Origin: Hymenoscyphus infarciens
Taxonomy: Eukaryota > Ascomycota > Leotiomycetes > Helotiales > Helotiaceae
DNA: 64,000 bases
Direction: 5' to 3'
Assembly: GCA_001414345.1 (NCBI GenBank)
Contig: LLCB01000204.1
Location: 1 to 64,000, forward strand
Positions 10,445 to 22,148 of this stretch are shown in pieces; position 1 is the stretch's first letter; the number at the start of each line of letters is the position of its first letter. The position numbers and the translations under genes are program-made. The notes beneath the pieces are model-generated. The model searched no databases and was not told the origin of the DNA. It was given only the letters and a program-made list of their open reading frames with translations.

Positions 10445-11828
10445 ATCGACTACTCAAGCGTCCGTCAGGCGCCCTTTGTGACCTAGCTCCTGATTGCTCT
10501 CGGCGATCGCGTCGAATCGAAGGACTTGAGGGGATATCGATGATGGAACTTCAGGGCAACTCGCGGTGAGTGCGGGATTTCAGATGCTCGGTTCTCGATG
10601 GAAGATTCGTGGAATGTTGGTTTGGAAGTTGACGAGGTGGTTCAAGCTGTCTGCTGGTGATGACCCTCTTTGCCAGGAAGCTTAAAGCAGTGTCACGTGC
10701 GGAACGAGGACGACGCGCTTCATTGCCTGGAGTGGATACCTGACTGACAGCAACTCACCTTGTGATGCAACACCTACTTATTCAGGAGTGAGAAAGTCGT
10801 CTTGGTTTTTTTAACTTTATCTATAGAATCTGAATTGATCAAGGAGGTCGTTGTATTTGGGTTTCTTAAAACCTATCTGCCAGTAGTTATTCAGAAAGGC
10901 GCATACAGCCAGAACACGGATGTCTGCCTTGGATCTGAGGTGTGATTTCGACAACAGTCACGAGTTTTCTGAAAATTCAAAAACTTGTCGGCGATTTGGT
11001 CTTCAGTGGAACATATTTCAGACCTCTCAAATTCCCTTGGTCAAGCTTGCAGCTTACCAGAAAGAGGGAGTTTGAACAGTTGTGATATCCACGTGACTTT
11101 ATACTTCTCGAGCGATGGCTTGTTGAGTAATGAGTAAGAGATTTTCTTTCTATGGTCACCGTACTTAGTAGCGATGCGGGGGGAAACGGCCAGGGCGGTT
11201 TGCAGAATAGTCCTAGCCCCTCTCTTGTACCTACTCGAGTACCTCGCCTACTACTAGTACACTCGGAGAAGAGAAGCTCGTGTGGATCTTGGCCTCTCCT
11301 CAATTCAACAACCTTCGGAAGCCCCCCCTTGGCGCTGCATGCGGATGGATCATGGATGCCTGCCTCATCATGACATATAATATATTACTTTGTGCAACTT
11401 TAGCCTGCCAAAAGCTGATTCGGATGATTATTGTATTCAGCTCTAGTCAACACTCAAGCTGACCGATTTAGTGACCTCGGATGTCTTTATTTTAGGGCTC
11501 CGGGATCTAGCGGGACCCAACATGGAAAGGCTGAATGGCTTCGTTGAATCTATCGAAAGTATGGGGTCTTCAGTTGACTTCCTAATCGTGGAGATGACGA
11601 GGGATCTGACCCCGTCAACCCGCGACTCACCAAGACAACTCAGACGGCATGTCAGTAATTTCCAATCTCTTCGTCAACATGCTTAGCCTTGAAGCTGTTC
11701 CGATCATCCATGCACTACCCCCTCTGGGGTACTTGACATCGCTCACAGCCAGTTTTGTTCTCTCTTCTTTTTCTTTTTCTTCATTTTTTTCAAAAAAGAT
11801 TCAGTCCTACGCTCGTTAGATTTTGAAG
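10445..11828. other. Divergent intergenic region between rpn3 and the deacetylase
   Basis: About 1.4 kb shared by two divergent promoters. A CT-rich tract (TTTTTCTTTTTCTTC, near 11766-11790) precedes the deacetylase ATG at about 40 bases. Short open frames (for example around 11.0-11.7 kb) have no recognisable domain. Confidence 0.5.
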
Positions 11829-14369
11829 ATGCGTGGTTCCATCTTCTTCAAATGCCTGTTGGCAGTCCCTCTGTTTGGTACTTTAACTTCAGCTATCACG
11901 GTAAACAGCACGATTCTTGTCTTCGCAAAAGATACCACTTCCGCCTTCTCTGCGACCTCTGGACTGGATGGTTATGGCATTCCCTACCAGACTCTCATTG
12001 TACCACAAGGAGGAATAACGCTGCCGGTATTGAACTCAACAAAAGCCAGTGGCAACTATGGAGGATTTATTCTTGTCAGTGAGGTTACTTATGAGTACTC
12101 AACTGGATGGGCGAGTGCCATCACTGCAGCCCAGTTTCAGCAGCTATACGATTACCAGACAACCTTCGGTGCTCGAATGGTGAGACTAGATGTGTACCCG
12201 TATGACGCATTTGGTACGTTATCCCCGGGTCGCTATTGCCATCAACACTAATATATATATATTTAGGAGTTCAAACGGCCATTGCCGGCCAAGGATGCTG
12301 TGGCAGTGGAATAGAACAGTTTGTCAGCTTTTCCAACACGACAGCTTTCCCCACTGCAGGCCTCGTACGGTAAGGTCGTTCAAGAACCCATGGTTGACCC
12401 ATTCTAACAAGTTTGTAGAGGTGCTACCATGACTACTAAGGATATATGGCATTATCCAGCCACCATTACTGACCCATCGACCACAACTGAAATTGCACAA
12501 TTCGGCCCTGCTGGGGACTTTACCAACACCACCACCGCTGCCGTCATCAACAATTATTCCGGTCGTCAACAGATGGTCTGGTTTACTGGCTTTGCAACTC
12601 AATGGTCGGCGTCATCAAATTTTCTCATGCATGCTCATATCAATTGGATGACCCGCGGTTTATGTAATTTTCCGATTTCATACTCCTGTTTCGTTTTAGT
12701 CACATCAGAATTCTAACACTTTTGCCAGATTCCGGTAGAAAACGAATGTTCTTTGGCACACAAGTTGATGATTTGCAGTTGGCAACCACCCTTTACCAAC
12801 CATCCACCTCAAGATTCAGAGTTCGAACATCCGACTTGGACGAACACGTTGCGTGGCAAAAGAGACTCAACGCTCGCCTTCCAGCCGGCTCATCTTACGT
12901 TGTTGAGATGGGCCACAATGGAAATGGCAACGTTGAGTGGGCCATAAACGTGTCCAATGGCACTTGCAACCCCCCAGTTCCCATCTCATATTCACAGCTA
13001 CCAGCTCCACCACTCGAGTTTCAAAAAGATCTCGGAACAGGAACAGATGTTTGGCCTACCACCCCAACCAGTTACACTTGGACCAAAGCATGTGTTCAAC
13101 AGGATCCTATAGGCGCTTGGTTTATGAAAGCAGCCAATCGTGATGCTTTTTTGCACGTCTCGCATACCTTCTCTCATGAAAACTTAAACAACGCAACTTA
13201 TTCCGACGTAAACAAGGAGATGAAATTCAACATTGCCTGGCTTGCACAGACAGGCATCTCTGCTGGAAAATTCTCTAAAAACTCGCTTATTCCTCCAGCT
13301 ATCACTGGCCTGCATAATGGCGATGCTATCAGGGCATTTCTGGATAATGGTATCACCGTCGTGGTTGGAGATAGTAGTCGACCTCCATTATTGAATCAAG
13401 TTTGTTTATTACATACTACCCTTTAGTTACTTTAACTAACTCTCGAGCAGGACAAACCATTCTGGCCTTTGATCAGTACTGTTGCCAACAATGGCTATGC
13501 TGGATTAACTATTGTTCCTCGCTGGCGTAAGTTTTTCAATCATCAAACTGGATACCCCCTTTTTGTATTGCACAAAACTAATTTACCACTGCATAGCTAC
13601 ACCTATCTACTACAACTGTGACATGGCGAACTGCACTCTCAGCGAATGGATCGATACTTCGGGTGGATATGGAGGTTTTAGCTCTCTGATCGACTTTACC
13701 CGAACCACCGAGACTCGACACTTGCTTGGTTTACATCATGATCCGTGAGTTACTTCAACCAAGAAAAGTGCTTTCCAGGAGCATATCGACTGATCATCAC
13801 AGATTCATGTTCCATCAAGCAAACATGAGACTGGGCGATACGCCCACATATACAGCTGGGAGTGAGGTTGGACAGTTCTCCCTTCTCCAAATATTTACCG
13901 AGGTTGTTCTTCAAGAAATGATGAGATTGTAAGTGCCCCAACCCATCCATCTACAGGAAGGGCCAACAATTCATCTGCTAACTAATTACAGGACAACATG
14001 GCCTGTCGTCACTCTCGGTCTCACGGATCTTGGAATAGCTTTCACAAACAGAATGACCCTCGAGTAAGTTCCACATTGTTCAAGTCACGAGCAATACTAA
14101 CAACACCCAGTAAATGCCAGCCCAGCGTCACCTACACCATGACTGATGGTAAATCAACACTCGGAACTCCCGCAAAGTTCATCACTGGCGTCACTGTCAC
14201 TGCAAATGGCAACACATGTTCGGTTCCCGTTCCCGTTACGGTTCCTGGTGATGCCACAACTCCTTCCGGAGCAACCAGAGAGAAATTGGGAAGTGATCCA
14301 CTTACTATCTGGACGAAGTTGTCTGGAAAGGCAGTCACTATCACTTTGACTACGCCTGTTGCTATTTAG
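11829..14369 (+). CDS. agd3: Secreted GAG-type polysaccharide deacetylase (Agd3-like, CBM87-CE18)
   Basis: Nine exons: 11829..12213, 12267..12369, 12419..12663, 12729..13399, 13451..13526, 13597..13744, 13803..13928, 13992..14063, 14111..14369; 694 residues. A signal peptide is evident (hydrophobic core, likely cut after LTSA near residue 22). The N-terminal third corresponds to the CBM87 region; the catalytic CE18 region carries MFFGTQVDDL (residues about 250-259), the metal-binding HVSHTFSHE box (387-395) and LIPPAITGLHNGDA. These are the Asp and His motifs of NodB-like deacetylases in their Agd3 form. In Aspergillus, Agd3 removes acetyl groups from GalNAc in galactosaminogalactan outside the cell, making the polymer cationic and adhesive. 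Supporting context: Sph3-like and Uge3-like genes on the same strand within 12 kb. Splice sites are all GT..AG; small exons make exact borders the main uncertainty. Confidence 0.9.
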
Positions 14370-15992
14370 ACGGTCTTTTTTTAAAAGTCTTGTGTCTTGG
14401 GGTTCAAGGAGTTGATTGATATGGAATGGGGGTCCATTCATCGTTCGTAATCTATAAATGAGTAGCTATTAGCTTTAATATAATAATTAATTTTAGAGGT
14501 GGGAGAATTATTTTTGAATCGAAGAGTTTTATTTATTTTGACAAAGAAAAGAGATTTTAATGACGTTGACTCATGACAAAAGTGCACTCGCACACGATTC
14601 TAACATGTTGAATGACAATTGAATAGCCTAGCCCGATAATGTTGATGAATCGCACGCTTTTGACTTATCATAACGATGTGCTAAAATAGTCTAAATGTAG
14701 AATCATGATGACAGCTCATCTCAACGCATGTGACCTAACCATTGTAATAAGTCTTAATCGAGTATACTGTTCGTAACTAACGAACGAACTACTTGTACAG
14801 TCTTCATGGGCTCAGTAAATCCCTTTCGCAACTCAGGACAATTCAAACCCCAGGATTCCGATATCGTCCACGTGACATAATTTCATCTTTCCACTCGGGA
14901 GCTCTGTGAGAGTTCGAAGCAAAAAGGGGGTTCATCTTAGTTGATCTTTGGTTTAGAGGCTTCAAACCTGGGTGTGAATTGTAAAATCACAAAGTTCCAC
15001 ATTTTTCATTTTCTTTTGAACTCTTCCCCGCTGCGCTGACTGTGAAAAAGTGACGAAGTAACAACTTCTAATGACTATAACTTTGTGTCTCGGGACAACC
15101 TGAAGGCGTATCTGACAAATGATCACCTGATCACCCCACCCTCTAAGCGAGGAGCATGGTATATAAAGTCTCACGCTCCCTTCTATAGTTCTAAGGAATC
15201 AAGCATCTATTTCAACCTTACTTTGCTTATCCAACGCTCTCAATATAGCTTCTGTAATCGCCATACTTTGAAATTGACTTCTTGAAAAGTCAGGAATTTT
15301 ATAGCAAGCATATGTAAAATCATGGACGCATACTAGTACATAGAGTTTACGAGTATATTATCTTATTAGCTGAACTCGCGCTTTCAATAGATTTAATCCA
15401 GATACTTGCGATTCAATTATCCTTTAATGAGGTTTTCTGTTTTATATATCTGTTGGAAATGAATAGTTATAGTAAATGAAAGTTGTGTGAATGGTGTCGT
15501 GATAAAATTAGGTGGCGTGAGAACTCGCCCAATTTATTCGCCCCTCTTAGAAGAATCCACTGGATATATCTGATATTAATCAAATCGGATATAGTAAAAT
15601 TATACTGGATTTTCAAATTAGAAGCGCTAGGTTGAAGCTCCCGTTACTCTTCATTCTAGTACCCGAAAATCCGAGGGTTAAATCCCGATTCCCGATCGCT
15701 TCCGAATGAAACCCCTAAACAATCGCTTGTTAGAAAAAGCCGACGCGAGAGCTCTTCATGGTGAATTCGGCCCTTGAAAATTAGCAATTAACGACTAAAA
15801 ATAGAAATTTGATAATGCATGCATTCTCGTCAACTTTTATTTAAATGAAAAGGCGTCCAAGCAATAATTAGAGGTAAAATAGTTCATCTCCTCACATACC
15901 CAGAACCCAAATTTCACACTTGTATTTGCTTTAAAAAAACATTAGTGTACGATCGTTCTAAACAAGCAGTAATAAAAGTCTCTACAACCAAC
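14370..15992. other. 1.6-kb AT-rich intergenic region
   Basis: No supported gene. AT-rich, particularly 15.3-16.0 kb. It presumably holds the terminator of the deacetylase and promoter of the monooxygenase. No repeats were recognised. Confidence 0.5.
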
Positions 15993-17321
15993 ATGAGCCA
16001 CCAGTTTCAAAAGGTATTTTTCCATGTCTTGTAGCTTCGCGAATTATCATTCCAAGTTCTAATCCTGTCATTCTAGGTCATAATTGTTGGAGCAGGTCCA
16101 GCAGGTCTGTTGGCAGCCCTTCAGTTGCGTCGTGATCTCAACATCACCCCCACCGTCTATGAAATCCGATCAGAACCAACGAGCCTGGGGGGTGCTATCG
16201 GTATCCCCGCCAACGGATTAAGACTATTGCATAGGCTTGGTCTTTACGACGAAGTTCTCGCACGAGGTGTGGAAACTTCAGATCTAGTGTTACATTCTTT
16301 GAAGGGAAGTGTTCTGGGAACTGTTGATATGACATCCTGGAGCAAACCCCAAACGGGATTTGGATTCCTGCGCGTCCGGAGGAGTGAGCTCATGAAAGTA
16401 CTCTGCGAAGCCACGGAAAAAGCGGGCATTCAAATTCATTACAGTAAATCCATTGTCGGAATTGAAGAAAAGGGCCAAGATATTCTGGCAACATTTTCTG
16501 ATGGCACTGTTGAAACGGCGGACTTCCTTCTTGGTTGTGACGGTATCCACTCGGCTGTCAGGAAAATATATGTCGACCCAGAAACTTCACCTGAATATTC
16601 CGGCATGTCAAGCATTTTTTCACTTATTCAGACCGCTGGACTACCTCCAACCGCCAAAACATTAGAAGGTCTAAACGCGACACTGACCACTGACGGTATG
16701 TTTGCAGTGACACCATGTCAAATACCTTCCGATAAAATCTTTTGGTTCTTTTCCCGCGAAGTTGCCATTCCCACTTCTGGCGATACCCGTGATGGGTGGG
16801 AGGAGCGTGGAAAAAAAGAAGTCGAGACCGTCAAAGAAACCTTGACCGATCTAATAAAGGGCGCAGAAGGCGAATGGGGCGATCTTCTGAGGGGGCTCAT
16901 TCGCCAAACTGAGGTGCTCAAGTTCTATCCAGTGTTTCGCTTGCCTTTAGGGGGGAGATGGTCAAGAGGGCGGTGCCTCATCATAGGCGACGCAGCTCAT
17001 GCGATGCAGCCTCACGCCGGCCAGGGGGTTTCAATGGCTTTGGAAGATGTCGCCATGCTTTCCAAGATTCTCAAGAGCGGTAAATATTCCCTTGAAGACA
17101 TTTTCAAGGTCTACGAGGAGAAAAGAAGACCACGGGTGGAGGAGATGTATAAAATAGCCGAACGCAATGGTAACGTGCGTAGGAAGACTGGTCCTTGGAG
17201 ACTGTGGATGAATGAGCTTGGAATATCTGGAGTTTTGTGGGTATACCAGCTTTGCAATCTGGATAAGCTGGGCCTGGGACAGAAGCCGACAGCTTATGAT
17301 ATCGACTATGAGGAGGTCTGA
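15993..17321 (+). CDS. FAD-dependent monooxygenase (salicylate-hydroxylase-like)
   Basis: Exons 15993..16013 (seven codons) and 16077..17321, 421 residues. The FAD-binding glycine motif VIIVGAGPAGL begins at residue 8, right after the intron; the second motif GCDGIHSAVRK is near residue 160 and the third GDAAHAMQPHAGQGVSMALED near 311. This is the class A flavoprotein hydroxylase layout (PF01494). It would use NAD(P)H and O2 to hydroxylate an aromatic or polyketide substrate in the cytosol; the substrate cannot be read from sequence. No signal peptide or membrane segment. The tiny first exon encodes MSHQFQK, and the start is chosen because it joins in frame to the FAD motif. No biosynthetic partner genes are adjacent. 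Confidence 0.92.
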
Positions 17322-17592
17322 AGAGGCCTGGGTTGAACGTTTTTCGCTAAATTCTCAGTGCAAGTATTGAAATAATGAAAGTGCTTCCAAATACCACAAA
17401 TTAGGGCTTTTTGCAGTCTAGAGAATCTAGTCTTCAGTGATCTCTAAAGTTGTCGTCACGAGCACCTTCGTTTCTCGCTCTTCCACTCTCGTCCGCGCCA
17501 GCAGACACCGACGTAAGATACTTTTTCAATGAACCCGTCATTTCACACACCTTCTCGAATTCCTCTCTTTTCAGAAGAGCCTTATCTCCTTC

Positions 17593-18567
17593 CTATTTGT
17601 CTTGCAACTCCACAAAACAATACTTGGCAAGTGCTATAGCAGTTTGGAAGGCCTTTTTTTCAGTCAGCTTTCCCTCACGAAGGTCGATTTCAGAAAATTT
17701 CAACTTACCATTTCGGATTTCTCTCCCATTCCATAGGATACATAGCATATCTGGGTCATGGAGAACGTAATTCTTGGCGCTTCTACTAACTTCAAACTCT
17801 TTTTGAACTGACCAGCTGTCTTGTGGAACTGTCAGTGGTTGATTTCAAATTTCTGCCTAGGATGATCGAAAATAATTATTTTAGAAGCTTAGAACCATTT
17901 GGAAAGTTTCTGAAGATCGTTTGAGCTAACCTTTCTCGACTATGTCATGAAATTGGAACAATAAGAGATATCCACTGCCACTTTCATCACCCATTGGAGG
18001 GGTTGTGTACAACACTGGGGAATTGGACCTCATTGAAAGCAGCAAAATATTTCCCCTTCCTAGGTGAACGAGAGCTTGGCCATGCAAGTTAGCCCTTCCA
18101 TAACAGGAAAAGTTGATGTTATTTTCTACCACACCCCGCCTTGGGGTAGGAATTGTTCTCTGAGAGACAAACCCGCTGCCTACAAAAGCTGGCTTTCCCT
18201 GACCTATCTCCAAAAGGGGAAGATACAAACCGCCCGATACACCGAAAGGAGAGTGGTTTGCTATTTGTTTTCGGATTTCCTTCCTGGGTTAAGCGCTAAG
18301 GAGTGCTGGCACAAATCGAGGTCATCTTGCTCTGCGTATGAAAGCTCTAGGAGCCTCGACTCATTGTTCACTCACATCAAATAGGTTTGAATGCGTTCGA
18401 GAAAGACCTCGCATAATTGATACCAGGCCTCTGATGGACAACAAAAGCGGCGGTAAATACTTCAGCCTCTCATTGCTCCCACCTTCAAGTACGAGCCCGG
18501 GATCTAATAGCAGAATGCTTGGCACTTTTCTAAGAACCTCACGCTCGCTCTTTTTTGTTTTATATAG
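17593..18567 (-). CDS. Uncharacterised multi-exon gene, possibly 5'-truncated
   Basis: I do not recognise the family. A spliced model on the minus strand, exons 18567..18483, 18430..18376, 18283..17931 and 17828..17593, gives 242 residues (729 bases, whole codons) with GT..AG introns and branch-like motifs. Readable blocks: SILLLDPGLVLEEAWYQLC, VFLERIQTYLMKEIRKQ, PVLYTTPPMGDESGSGYLL and the polar tail KLTEKKAFQTAIALAKY. No ATG is visible at the 5' end; the frame is closed by a stop just before 18567 and the BTB pseudogene's stop is only 28 bases further, so the 5' part may be lost. After the terminal TAG (17593-17595) the same frame stays open for another 52 codons to 17434, so the TAG may be a mutation. 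Coding status is moderately likely; function unknown. Confidence 0.4.
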
Positions 18568-18594
18568 CTACGGGACCAGCACAGTAGGAGCTCA

Positions 18595-20517
18595 TTATGC
18601 GAGAAAGCCATCAAAGCCTCCATATCCCCTTTCATCTACATATCTGCATACAAAGCATGGTTTCAGGGGTTCATGTCGACACTTGAAACAATAGAACTTT
18701 GCCCCATATTTTGCGCAGTCGTTTTCGCTAGAAATTTGTACATCCCCGCTCTTCTTGCAAAGGTCGCACGTTTCATATGCCAACTGCATGGAAACTTTTT
18801 CAACCACTTGAATAAACTTGACCAACTGCTTCAAAACAGCCGTCGCAATACTTCTTTTCTCCTCGCACAATTTGGCAAACTCGTGATTGGCTAAAAGTTG
18901 TTGACAGTGAGTGGCGGACAACAAGACAGCGATAACTTTGAGACCTCTATCACTGTCCGGGTTATCCTCAAATACAGCTCTGACTACCTTAGTCCAGGTG
19001 GTGTTGAGCGAAGTTTCAGACAAGGCTGCCTTGGATTTCTGAGCCGCTACGTTCTTCATACCTGCAACGTCGAATTTGTCGGCGATTAGGTCTGCACAAC
19101 GAATAAAAGCTACGAATATATTCAGAATATTCACGATTTTCCACGGATAAATTACCCTTCGAATTATTCAAGAATAAGAAGAGTTTAGAGTATAAATAGC
19201 AGTCGTTTATTCATGAATATTCTATATTCTCCACCCTTTTGGTATAGTTTCCCACTTATCTAAGCATATATGAAAATCCCTCGAAATTATCCGCTTTAGT
19301 CGCTTTCGTCGTCTCAATTAGGCTACGCTAGGGCGTTTTAGGGCTAAAAAAGTAGATAAATTATTAAATAAGGTGAAAAGAGTAGAGCCTTTTAACGCTT
19401 TCGACGTCGAAACCTTAGTTTAAAGGTTACGTATATAATGTTTTAGAAAGTGGGGTGTTATATAATACTTTTTAATATAACACCCTATTTCATATAATAT
19501 AAGTGAAAAAGAGTAGAGACGATAGTAATCTATTAATAATAATTAAAAGTAAGTGAATTTATAGTTTAGTTGTGTTTAAATATATATATTAAAAGGGAGT
19601 AAAATTCAATTTATATTATACTAAGACCTAGGGGGCGGATATTAAGCTTAATGAATAGAAACTATTCGTAATATATTCATTTAAGCTCTTATCGCTCGAA
19701 TAATCGCTCGAATACTATATATTTATTTAATATTTATGATGAATAATTAATATTTTATTCATCTATTCGTTGTGCAGACCTATCGGCGATGGCGTAAACG
19801 TTTGAGTGTACCATCCATTGACAAAGTTCGGGGGGCGCCGGAGTCTTTCCAGCTTCATTAACCAAGAACTTGTTGGGTAGCGGGGCATCCTTCTCTGTCA
19901 CGGTCTGGATGCTATTCAAAGAATCGGCGTCATTGTTCGATGTGTTTTCGGTCAATGGCTTGGTCGCCACTATCTCCTTGACGACCTCCTTGACAATCAC
20001 TTTGTGTTAGTAGTCCTCGGTATACAGGTATCGCACGAGGTGCCCAAAAACATCAGGGATGCCGTCGTCGAGCTTAAGAACGTTTGTCAATGCTTCCTAA
20101 GACAAGATTAGCACACGTTCATGGGTTATGTTGGGAAGGAGCAACTAACCAAGAACCCACCATCCAAACAGGCCGCAAGAACCCTTGATTGTGCGCTGTT
20201 GAGAATCTCCGTGTTATTATTGCCATTTCAAGAGAATGTGAAGGGAAAAACAGGATGTCAACCCCCCGAAAGCAGCTTGAAAGAGGAGAAAACCGGGAGA
20301 GCGCACCAAACAATATTCTAGTGGGTTGACCTTGAATGACTTATCGCGGCATCGGAACTCAAGATCGGCGTACTTCGGATTCTCTAGGAAACCCGCGCCA
20401 ATTCCAGAGAATCCAAGGCGTTGTCTGTTTGCCGGAGGCAACTGGGTTGAGGGCGTTCTCGTCTGCTGGGCTGTTAATACTTCTGCAAACAAATGGTTAG
20501 TTAAATATACTTGCCAT
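18595..20517 (-). pseudogene. BTB/POZ-domain gene, disrupted by a hAT-type insertion and a stop
   Basis: Minus strand, start MAK at 20517 with a first intron after seven bases, as in the other BTB genes. The domain begins with NPKYADLEFRCRDKSFKVN, then a poorly matching segment, then SAQSRVLAACLDGGF, a canonical intron, EALTNVLKLDDGIPDVFGHL, VRYLYTEDY and a TAA (20007-20009) in frame with the following codons. The frame continues to ELCQWMVHSNVYAIAD and is then cut by the 696-bp element at 19087-19782; on the other side it resumes exactly with KFDVAGMKNVAAQKS and runs to a Cys-rich tail (CDLCKKSG, CFKCRHEPLKPCFVC). Two independent lesions make it a pseudogene. Intact relatives: 22149-23894 and 36154-37299. 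Confidence 0.85.
19087..19782. mobile_element. 696-bp non-autonomous hAT-type element
   Basis: Both ends carry the perfect 19-bp inverted repeat TAGGTCTGCACAACGAATA. The element is flanked by identical 8-bp copies TCGGCGAT at 19079-19086 and 19783-19790, and removing it with one copy restores the BTB reading frame, so the borders are exact. An 8-bp target duplication with short terminal repeats starting TAG is the hAT superfamily signature. The interior is strongly AT-rich with no usable open frame, so it depended on a transposase elsewhere; the AT bias could be RIP decay. Confidence 0.9.
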
Positions 20518-20714
20518 CGTGAGATGTAGCGTTCCGGTGACAGCTCGATTGATGGTTGGGGTTGTCAAGAGTCGGGAGGTTCTCCACGATGGATTTCGAG
20601 AGGAGAAGGAAAATGTGGAGGGGGTTACGCCTGGCGCTTCAGTCTTAAAGTGACGCGAAACAAAAGGGGAAGGAACGATTGAGGGAACCACCGGACTGTC
20701 TCCTTTACAATGCC

Positions 20715-20861
20715 ACATACAGGTGTTTTAGAGATTACCTCGTTGTTCCAACTCTCTGAGACAATTTTAGATTGTTCCAAGTGTTTAATGTAGTTACATG
20801 AATTACCCTACATGGTTAGAACACCATGAATTTTCTACCGCGTTTTAAAGTCCATCGCCAG
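20715..20861. repeat. BTB-associated short inverted-repeat element, diverged copy
   Basis: Carries CTCGTTGTTCCAACTC on the left and GGTTAGAACACC...TTTTAAAGTCCATCGC on the right, matching the 41.57-41.80 kb reference copy in order and spacing. It lies about 200 bases upstream of the BTB pseudogene start. Confidence 0.6.
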
Positions 20862-21900
20862 CCAAGAAAGAAAATCCCAAGATCCTTTCACTCTAGGAAT
20901 ACTTAGGGAACGGAAATTCAAGACTACAGTCATCTCCATAGCTCCTAGTGCAAGCATAGCAAAGTAGCAAGACATAGGTCAAAATTCCAGCATAGACACA
21001 AAGTCCTTCTCAATACACCAGGGCGCTCACAACGGTGGATCCGCCCTTCCCCCCGAATTTTCTCATTGGCCATCCACCACCTCCGCAACTCCCAGACCCA
21101 CAATTTCCCCCCACCAACCGCCAAATCTCCAAGTACACAAATAAGACAGCACCACCCATCAATCATCAGGTTTCTTGCCCGGCATGGCGCGGTGGTGCAT
21201 CGGTCAAGAGGGGTCAACTCTAGGAGTGCTCGAAACTTGGATCTAGGTCTGCCTTGGCAAGGTGGAACCAGCTGGTCAACAGCCCTGATCAGATTGATAT
21301 CGCCATGGACCCTATTGGAGCTTAAAAATTAAACGTTCAGTTCGTCTGGTTTATGTCCTTAGCCACCCTTCGGGGTGTGGAATTTTTGCTGGGTTTTTGA
21401 TTGGTTGGTTCTTTTTTTGCTTATTTATTTTTGGGGTTGAAGCTGGGAGGAAGTCTTTAGCGAGTTTTTCGCGTAGCGCGTCGTCGGCGCGTACTGCTTT
21501 GAGGATCAAAGAAGTATGTTGTGCCCCGCAAAGTCACGAAGTTCAAGTCATCCTTAAATAGACAGCAAAAGGAGCAGTAAATCCATCATGACTCGTTCCA
21601 CAATTGTCCCAGAGCATTTGAGGCAACTTCGAATTATACTGCAGAACTAGAACAACGATCATTACTTTCTGCCGCCCGCTCTCTTGTCATGCCGTAGCAG
21701 GTCATCGTCTCCCTAAAGCCGAGGAACACTCTTAACATCCAAAGAAAAAATATATTTACCAGCAAGATTGGGTCTCGAAAGTTTGAATCTGCATCTATCA
21801 CGGAAAGCATACTACGAATTTTTCAGACAATCTATTTCTACTTTAGTAAAGAAAGTGTACACAAATAACGCCGTACTGAAGTCCATTCATCGACTTCCCT

Positions 21901-22085
21901 CTAAAGAAATCCATAAGCCATGAACAATTTGGAAAAACCACTGCTCAATACAAATTTCTCGATTATCCCCACATCCCTCCCTCGATCCTCCACTCAATTC
22001 TCAATTCTCCCCAAAGAAATCCACAAGTCGCAAAATAATTTAAGAAACCACATCACAATACAAATTTCCCTCCATCCATTCTCCC
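21901..22085. repeat. 110-bp tandem duplication
   Basis: AAAGAAATCCATAAG...TACAAATTTC at 21903 onward recurs as AAAGAAATCCACAAG...TACAAATTTC from 22013. The two units are diverged. It lies just downstream of the BTB gene's stop codon. Confidence 0.65.
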
Positions 22086-22148
22086 ATCGATCCTCCCCTC
22101 GATCCTCCCCTCGATTCACATAGCTCAAATCTCGAATTTCCTCGACGT

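Larger units (their letters stand above)
20518..22148. other. Intergenic region between two BTB loci
   Basis: 1.6 kb without a supported gene. It contains one copy of the BTB-associated element (20715-20861) and a 110-bp tandem duplication at about 21901-22080. The remainder is unremarkable. Confidence 0.5.
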
